A DNA stretch of 10,971 nucleotides from Spirochaeta sp. (GTDB lineage Bacteria; Spirochaetota; Spirochaetia; Spirochaetales_E; Spirochaetaceae_B): NCBI GenBank assembly GCA_030590585.1, contig JAUUYD010000035.1:1-10971 (forward strand), given 5' to 3'. This document shows positions 5,939-10,971 of the stretch, piece by piece. The notes below the pieces were generated by a model. That model was given only the letters and a program-made list of their open reading frames with translations. It made no database searches and was not told the origin of the DNA. Position 1 is the first letter of the stretch; each line of letters starts with the position of its first letter. A program made the translations under genes and the position numbers.

Positions 5939-8061
5939 AAAAAATCCTCTTTCTTTTTCTTTTCTTTCCGGTTTTGCTGACCTCCTGCCGGCAGGAAGAG
6001 CAAAGCTTTCTCTTTCCGCCTGAACTGCAGCCGCTGTTGAGGGATGCTGCTGCCGGTTCCACTTCGGAACTCTACAGCCTGGGACGGCAGGGCGGGGAGG
6101 GTGCCTGGTTTGCCCTGGCCGCCGCCGCTGAAGATGCCGGTTTCAAAGCTCTCTCCCGTAATCTGCAGGTTCTTTCGGCGGAGAATGATGCAGAACCATT
6201 CGGAACCCGCTCTTTAAGCCTGCTGCTGATTGAAGACCCCGCGGCTCTGGCTAAAGCTCTCAAGGTTTTAAGAAAAGCAGAGAAACTCCATGGTCCGGAT
6301 GAGGGACTCAGACAGGCGAGGATAGCCGTTCTGGCTTCTAAAGGGAAGGAGCGGGCTCTGGCAGACGAGTTTGAAAACTTCCGGGGGGAGAGCTGGGAAG
6401 CGGCTGTCCTGGGGGCTGTTCTACGCCGGGAGGAGGCTGGTCCGGAGCTTACGGCCATACTGGAGCGGTATATTCTCCATGTCGGCGATCCTTCGGTGCT
6501 GTTGCTTTTACCCGGGGAGTCGAAGGACGTTTTGAGTCCGGCGTATCGGCGCCTGCTGGAAGGTCGGACATCCGGTTCGCGTCTCCCCTCGCTGGAAGCT
6601 TTCAGGGATTGGCTGACTTCGAGTACTGTGGCCCGGGAAACCTGCAGTCTTGAGTTGATACCGCCGGTGTTTACCGAAATGGCCGATGCGGCCCGGGAGA
6701 CCGGCCTGGAAGGTGAATGGGCTCAAATACTCAGCGATTCGGCGTCGAAACTCAGCGGTTCAAGGCGTTATGGAGCCTCGTATCAGGCCGGCCGGCTCTA
6801 CCGGGAACTGGGAGCTTATCGTGAAGCCTCCTCGGCTTTTCTCATCGCCGCAGGAGCGGTACCCCGGGGATTGGATCGGGACCGGGCAATGTGGTTTCGG
6901 CTGAAGGTGATGTATGAGGATTACAGTTTAACTCTTGAAGAGGAGCTGGAAGTTTTTTCATGGACTGCGGGGTACTGGGATGACGCGGATCGTTTTGATG
7001 ATTTTCTGGAAGAGTTTATACACCGCCGGGTACGCCGGGGAGAATGGAGTATCCTGGAAGAAACTTACCGGAACCGGGCTTCCTTCTGGCCTGACGGTGT
7101 AAGGTCTCAGGCAGCCTGGATCCTGGCTTTTGCAGCCTGGGAAGGCCGTTTAAATGGAGAGACAACTACCCGGGATTATCTGGAAACAGCTTTTGAGGCG
7201 GCGCCCTGGAACTGGTCCGGGCTGCGGGCCGCCGGCCTCCTGAATCGGGGCCTCCCACCGGTTCTTCCCATCCCCCCGGAACCTCGGGAAACAGCTGCTG
7301 ATGAACCGGGTGAAGACGATCTCATCATACGTTTATTTCTTAAATGGGGTCTTAACCGCCTCTCTGTCGACAGAGTCCTGAATGAAAATAATCTTTACAA
7401 CGATGAAACAATCAGGAGAACTGCCGAAGCCCTGGCGGACGAATATCCGAGAGTTTCCATCCGGATTGCCGGACTGCTCTGGAGAGATAACGATTATCAG
7501 CCCAGCCGGGAAGATCTGCTGCTTCGTTATCCCCTTCCATACGGGACACTGACCAGTGATACAGCTATGGAAAAAGGCCTCCCTCCCGAGTTATTACTCG
7601 GTCTTGTCAGAACCGAGAGTGCCTGGGATGCAAAGGCTGTAAGCCGGTCAGGAGCGGAAGGTCTGGCCCAGTTCATGCCTTCTACATGGGAGGAATGGGT
7701 AGGCAGGCTCAGACTGCCCGAAGATTCTGATCCCATGGACCCCGAGCTTAATCTCACCCTGGCGGCAGCCTATCTTGAATGGCTGTATTTACGTGAATGG
7801 ACTTTTGGATGGCAGGATGTACTGGCTTCGTATAACGCAGGGGGAGGCAGGCTGCGGGGTTGGAAGAGGGATCGCCCCGGTTTGGGGGAAGATCTTTTTG
7901 GAATGAGTATTCCAATAGAAGAGCCCAGAAGCTACATTCGTAAAGTCTTGTCTGCCGCAACAATATACGGTTATCTTTACGCCGATAAATCACCCCGCGT
8001 TCTTCATAAAGAATGGAATCTTGAAGTCATACCTGTCATACAGGCTATCGAGGTAAATTAA
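5935..8061 (+). CDS. Slt70-like lytic transglycosylase lipoprotein
   Basis: Lytic transglycosylases cleave the MurNAc-GlcNAc bond of peptidoglycan to form 1,6-anhydro ends. From the TTG at 5935 the product has 708 residues. A signal peptide, MKKILFLFLFFPVLLTSC, ends in lipobox LTSC with Cys18. A long helical, Ala- and Leu-rich region (~20-530), with TPR-like parts such as GRLYRELGAYREASSAFLIA, matches the superhelical ring of Slt70. The catalytic SLT domain follows at ~545-690: RTESAWD with catalytic Glu561, GLAQFMPSTW (576-585), ASYNAGGG (YNAG 633-636) and EEPRSYIRKVLSA. The TTG start places the lipobox correctly and overlaps the upstream stop by four bases. The ATG at 5797 lies deep in the preceding gene and would bury the signal peptide. 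No strong Shine-Dalgarno is visible, implying coupled translation. It likely acts in the periplasm, anchored to a membrane. Confidence 0.92.
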   Translation: MKKILFLFLFFPVLLTSCRQEEQSFLFPPELQPLLRDAAAGSTSELYSLGRQGGEGAWFALAAAAEDAGFKALSRNLQVLSAENDAEPFGTRSLSLLLIEDPAALAKALKVLRKAEKLHGPDEGLRQARIAVLASKGKERALADEFENFRGESWEAAVLGAVLRREEAGPELTAILERYILHVGDPSVLLLLPGESKDVLSPAYRRLLEGRTSGSRLPSLEAFRDWLTSSTVARETCSLELIPPVFTEMADAARETGLEGEWAQILSDSASKLSGSRRYGASYQAGRLYRELGAYREASSAFLIAAGAVPRGLDRDRAMWFRLKVMYEDYSLTLEEELEVFSWTAGYWDDADRFDDFLEEFIHRRVRRGEWSILEETYRNRASFWPDGVRSQAAWILAFAAWEGRLNGETTTRDYLETAFEAAPWNWSGLRAAGLLNRGLPPVLPIPPEPRETAADEPGEDDLIIRLFLKWGLNRLSVDRVLNENNLYNDETIRRTAEALADEYPRVSIRIAGLLWRDNDYQPSREDLLLRYPLPYGTLTSDTAMEKGLPPELLLGLVRTESAWDAKAVSRSGAEGLAQFMPSTWEEWVGRLRLPEDSDPMDPELNLTLAAAYLEWLYLREWTFGWQDVLASYNAGGGRLRGWKRDRPGLGEDLFGMSIPIEEPRSYIRKVLSAATIYGYLYADKSPRVLHKEWNLEVIPVIQAIEVN

Positions 8062-8862
8062 ATGACCGTAATACAAGCCGCATTGTTGGGACTGCTTCAG
8101 GGATTGGCTGAATTCCTGCCCATATCCTCATCCGGGCATCTGGTTCTGGCCCGGGCATTAATGAATCTCGATGAGGTTCCCGAGCTTTTCGATGTAATAC
8201 TTCATGTGGCCACCCTGGTGGTTGTTATCTGGGTGTTTCGAAAAAGGGTAGGGGGTATTATTGTCTCTCTTTATCGCTTTGTTACCCGTAAATCCGGAGA
8301 TGAAGACCGCCCGAATCTGATACTTTTCCTGCAGTTGATCGGAGCGTCAGTTCTCACTGCCGTTATAGGGCTTGGAATCTCCAGTCTGAATGTCCGGGAC
8401 GACCCGGGAATCGTGTCGGCGCTGCTGATAGCTACCGCATTAATTCTCACCCTGACAATACGCTCCCGAGGCAGCAGGTCAATTGAAGATATCGGCTGGA
8501 GCCGTGCACTGATTATCGGAGCCGCTCAGGGTATCGGTGTATTTCCCGGAATCAGCAGATCAGGAATAACCATTGGAAGCGGTCTTTTAAGCGGATTGGA
8601 TAGAAAGGCCGCCGGGGAATTCTCTTTTCTGCTCTCACTGCCTGCTGTCGGCGGGGCGTTTCTACTCTCTTTAAAAGATGCCGCGGAGCTCTCCGATTCG
8701 GTTCCCGCCCTATCCTTGATTGTTGGTTTTGCCGCGGCTCTGGCTGCAGGATATGCTTCCCTGAAGCTGCTGCTCTGGCTGATTGCTGATGGACGCTTGT
8801 GGCTCTTTGCCCTGTATCTTGTACCCGCGGGAATCTGGGGCTTGATTCACTTCGGAATATAA
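8062..8862 (+). CDS. uppP: Undecaprenyl-diphosphatase UppP (BacA)
   Basis: UppP dephosphorylates undecaprenyl pyrophosphate at the outer face of the inner membrane, regenerating the lipid carrier used for peptidoglycan and other surface polymers. Overexpression of the family gives bacitracin resistance. The 266-residue product has family length and many hydrophobic segments. Motif 1 is QGLAEFLPISSSGHL (13-27), containing Q13xxxE17 and His26. Motif 2 is PGISRSG (162-168) with Arg166, where many homologues have PGTSRSG. A good Shine-Dalgarno, GAGGTAA (8050-8056), lies inside the end of the upstream gene, and the ATG directly abuts the transglycosylase TAA, so both are one operon. Placement beside a peptidoglycan-cleaving enzyme is consistent with wall turnover. 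The assignment is firm. Confidence 0.97.
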   Translation: MTVIQAALLGLLQGLAEFLPISSSGHLVLARALMNLDEVPELFDVILHVATLVVVIWVFRKRVGGIIVSLYRFVTRKSGDEDRPNLILFLQLIGASVLTAVIGLGISSLNVRDDPGIVSALLIATALILTLTIRSRGSRSIEDIGWSRALIIGAAQGIGVFPGISRSGITIGSGLLSGLDRKAAGEFSFLLSLPAVGGAFLLSLKDAAELSDSVPALSLIVGFAAALAAGYASLKLLLWLIADGRLWLFALYLVPAGIWGLIHFGI

Positions 8863-8886
8863 GGTTCCAGGCTAATACCTTGAGAT

Positions 8887-8915
8887 GCCTCCTCCGATAA
8901 TCGAGGAGAGGAGGC
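8887..8915 (+). promoter_or_regulatory. Hairpin covering the ftsK Shine-Dalgarno
   Basis: GCCTCCTC (8887-8894) is perfectly complementary to GAGGAGGC (8908-8915), with a 13-nt loop that itself contains CGATAATCG. The right strand holds the best Shine-Dalgarno, GGAGG at 8910-8914, 10 nt before the ftsK ATG. A second purine run (GAGGAGAG, 8903-8910) is partly free. There is no following T-run, so this is not an intrinsic terminator. It could dampen ftsK translation relative to uppP. The complementarity is seen; the regulatory role is inferred. Confidence 0.35.
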
Positions 8916-8924
8916 TCTCTCCAG

Positions 8925-10971
8925 ATGCCCGAACGCCGAATTACATCTTTACGCCTGTCCTATGCATGTTACATCATCGCCTCATACCTTTTTATCATAG
9001 TCGTTATGGCGCTGTTGAAAGTCGATACCATCCTGGCCCTTCCCGGAGTTTTTCTTTTTGATCACTTTCATCTGTCTTCAATTTATATTCCCGGGCTGTT
9101 TATGGTGGGCGGACTGCTTCTGAAGTCCGGACGTCTTCCCAGACGAACAATGCTGCTGCTCTGGATTTCCCCACTTCCTTTTCTCACATCAGCGGTGATG
9201 TTTCAGCTCTTATCCGGGAATTCCAACGTTCTCGCCTCCCGAATCCTTCTTGATGCTTTCGGCCGATTTCCCGCATCCGTTCTGTTTATTCTTCTTCTGG
9301 CCATGGAGATAACAGGTTTTGTGAAATTAGCATCGTTATACACCGATCCTGAAGATCGGTTATTTTCAATAGATGACCTCAAGCTGAGACTGGGTGAATT
9401 TCTCGGATTCCTCGGCCTTGGTGAAATTGTTGAAGATGAAGTACCCGCAGGGGGAGAAGAACCCACTCTGGAAGACCGTCCTTCTATGATTTTCCCCTCA
9501 TTTCCCAATGCACCCGACCCTATTGAGCCCTCTGATTATGATAGTCCACGATTTCAGGCACCCCCGGAGAAACCTGCATTTCCCGGTGCTCCGTCCTCAG
9601 ATCCTGCAGTTTCTGATCTTATCCGAAAGGCTCTTACCGGCGGGTATGACAGCTCTGAACCTGAAAAAATTACAGAAGAAGCACCTGCCATATCTGCGTT
9701 CCCCCCCGGAGATGTAATCTCAGAAGAACCGGAAGAGTTCGGAATAAATGCTGACTTGCCGGAAGAAGATAGGGATATCACTGATATTTCAGAGAAACTG
9801 GATCCTCAAGGTAGTGAACCCAAGGGTATACTTAAAGAGGATAAGCCCAGGCCGCGGCCTGGAAAACGCAAGAAATACGATGTACCTGTTGAAGGTCTTC
9901 TGTCTGATTATCCGGAGTCTAATTTCTCCTCCATCGACGATAACACCCGAAAATCCGCCGAAGTCCTTGAACAGACCCTCAAGGAATTCAAGATAGAAGC
10001 AAAGGTAACAGGTATCCGTAAAGGACCAGTCATTACCATGTTTGAACTCCTTCCCTCCCCTGGAGTCAAAATCAGCAGTATCGTCAACCTTCAGGACAAC
10101 ATTGCCTTGCGCCTGGCCGCCAGCAGGGTACGTATTATTGCCCCCATACCGGGCAAACACGCAGTCGGCATTGAGGTGCCGAACAAGAAAAGGGCTATTG
10201 TTTCTTTCAGCTCTCTTGTCTCTTCGGATGAGTTCAGTGAAACCGAAGCGGGAATTCCTGTAATCCTGGGTAAGGATATCAGCGGCGGTAATCAGATAAT
10301 CGACCTTACCAGAACCCCCCACCTGCTCATAGCAGGGGCCACCGGGTCTGGTAAATCTGTCTGTGTGAACTCCCTTATCGGATCCATTCTTTATTCCCGT
10401 ACTCCCCGGGAAGTGAAAATGATTATGGTGGACCCCAAGATTGTCGAGCTTAAACTCTACAATGATATTCCTCACCTGCTTACCCCGGTAATTACCGATC
10501 CCAAGCGGGCCATTCAAGCTCTGCAATGGTGCCTTTCCGAAATGGAGCGGCGCTACTCTCTTCTGGATACTCAAGGCGTAAGAGATATGAAAACTTTCAA
10601 CAAGAGAGTGAAGGACCATAAGCTGGCAACAGAACCTCTGCCCTATATTGTGGTAGTGGTTGATGAATTTGCCGATCTGATGGCCACCAGCGGCAAGGAA
10701 CTGGAAGCCATTGTTGCCCGGTTGGCCGCTATGAGCCGGGCTGTGGGTATTCACCTTGTACTGGCCACCCAGCGGCCGTCGGTTGATGTCATCACAGGTC
10801 TTATCAAAGCAAACTTTCCCAGCCGAATCGCGTTTATGGTTGCCGGAAAAACAGACAGCCGCATCATTATTGATTCTGTAGGGGCCGAGAAGCTTCTGGG
10901 CCGTGGGGATATGCTGTTCACATCAGCCTGGGATCCTTTTCCTTCCCGCATGCAGGGGGCTTTTTTGGCAG
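8925..10971 (+). CDS. ftsK: DNA translocase FtsK, 3' truncated by window edge
   Basis: FtsK is a septum-anchored hexameric ATPase that pumps double-stranded DNA to clear and unlink chromosomes during division. The visible part is 682 codons. Four hydrophobic segments (~11-31, 50-66, 76-96, 116-133) form the membrane domain. A Pro-, Glu- and Asp-rich linker (~134-321) is shorter than that of E. coli. The alpha domain starts at ~322 (VEGLLSDYP) and includes GPVITMFELLPSPGVK and APIPGKHAVGIEVPN. The motor has Walker A GATGSGKS (471-478, Lys477), KMIMVDPK, Walker B VVVVDEF (~576-582) and ATQRPSVDVITGLIKANFPSR. The frame is still open at the window end, near WDPFPSRMQGAF. The C-terminal gamma (KOPS-reading) domain is outside. 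The start is the ATG at 8925, 10 nt after GGAGG. It is the last visible gene of the operon, 62 bp after uppP. Confidence 0.97.
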   Translation, partial: MPERRITSLRLSYACYIIASYLFIIVVMALLKVDTILALPGVFLFDHFHLSSIYIPGLFMVGGLLLKSGRLPRRTMLLLWISPLPFLTSAVMFQLLSGNSNVLASRILLDAFGRFPASVLFILLLAMEITGFVKLASLYTDPEDRLFSIDDLKLRLGEFLGFLGLGEIVEDEVPAGGEEPTLEDRPSMIFPSFPNAPDPIEPSDYDSPRFQAPPEKPAFPGAPSSDPAVSDLIRKALTGGYDSSEPEKITEEAPAISAFPPGDVISEEPEEFGINADLPEEDRDITDISEKLDPQGSEPKGILKEDKPRPRPGKRKKYDVPVEGLLSDYPESNFSSIDDNTRKSAEVLEQTLKEFKIEAKVTGIRKGPVITMFELLPSPGVKISSIVNLQDNIALRLAASRVRIIAPIPGKHAVGIEVPNKKRAIVSFSSLVSSDEFSETEAGIPVILGKDISGGNQIIDLTRTPHLLIAGATGSGKSVCVNSLIGSILYSRTPREVKMIMVDPKIVELKLYNDIPHLLTPVITDPKRAIQALQWCLSEMERRYSLLDTQGVRDMKTFNKRVKDHKLATEPLPYIVVVVDEFADLMATSGKELEAIVARLAAMSRAVGIHLVLATQRPSVDVITGLIKANFPSRIAFMVAGKTDSRIIIDSVGAEKLLGRGDMLFTSAWDPFPSRMQGAFLA

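Noticed and set aside
9789..10754. A 321-codon open frame on the minus strand
   Set aside because: It lies entirely antisense to clear FtsK alpha and motor sequence, and its translation resembles no family. It is a shadow of the ftsK codon pattern.

Overview
The window is a bacterial chromosomal segment of moderate GC that is almost fully coding. It holds eight substantial protein genes, a 128-bp palindromic intergenic element and a compact divergent promoter region. It carries housekeeping genes (mnmE, rsmG, uppP, ftsK) beside lipoproteins with LISC and LTSC lipoboxes and poorly characterised envelope proteins. This mix, and the look of the less conserved proteins, suggests a free-living spirochaete (Spirochaeta or Sediminispirochaeta type). 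That assignment is an inference from protein character, not from a marker-gene comparison. No phage, transposase, CRISPR, tRNA or rRNA is visible.

Region 1 (1-3952, plus strand) holds the 3' end of an unrecognised gene, an LPP20/CsgG-like composite lipoprotein, mnmE and rsmG. The lipoprotein stop and the mnmE start share a base (TGATG), so the two are probably translationally coupled. MnmE modifies the tRNA wobble uridine and RsmG methylates 16S rRNA. The usual partner gene mnmG is not between them. That position holds a 128-bp near-palindrome whose left end contains the mnmE stop codon.

Region 2 (3961-5337, minus strand) is a membrane-anchored TPR protein with a C-terminal domain resembling the Mrr-type restriction-endonuclease fold but lacking the canonical Q/E-x-K motif. 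It converges on rsmG, 8 bp away.

Region 3 (5338-5422) is a small divergent promoter region. Each side has a sigma70-like promoter whose -10 ends 7 nt before the proposed ATG, and a short dyad lies midway between the -35 boxes. This suggests leaderless or nearly leaderless transcripts and co-regulation.

Region 4 (5423-10971, plus strand) is an apparent operon. It encodes a small C-terminally membrane-anchored protein resembling only the substrate-binding domain of DnaK/Hsp70, a 708-residue Slt70-like lytic transglycosylase lipoprotein (TTG start, TTGA overlap), UppP (undecaprenyl-pyrophosphate phosphatase) and FtsK (cut by the window edge). Together they point to cell-wall turnover, lipid-carrier recycling and division or chromosome segregation. 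The divergent TPR protein and the DnaK-SBD-like protein are the least described parts and the best candidates for new biology.
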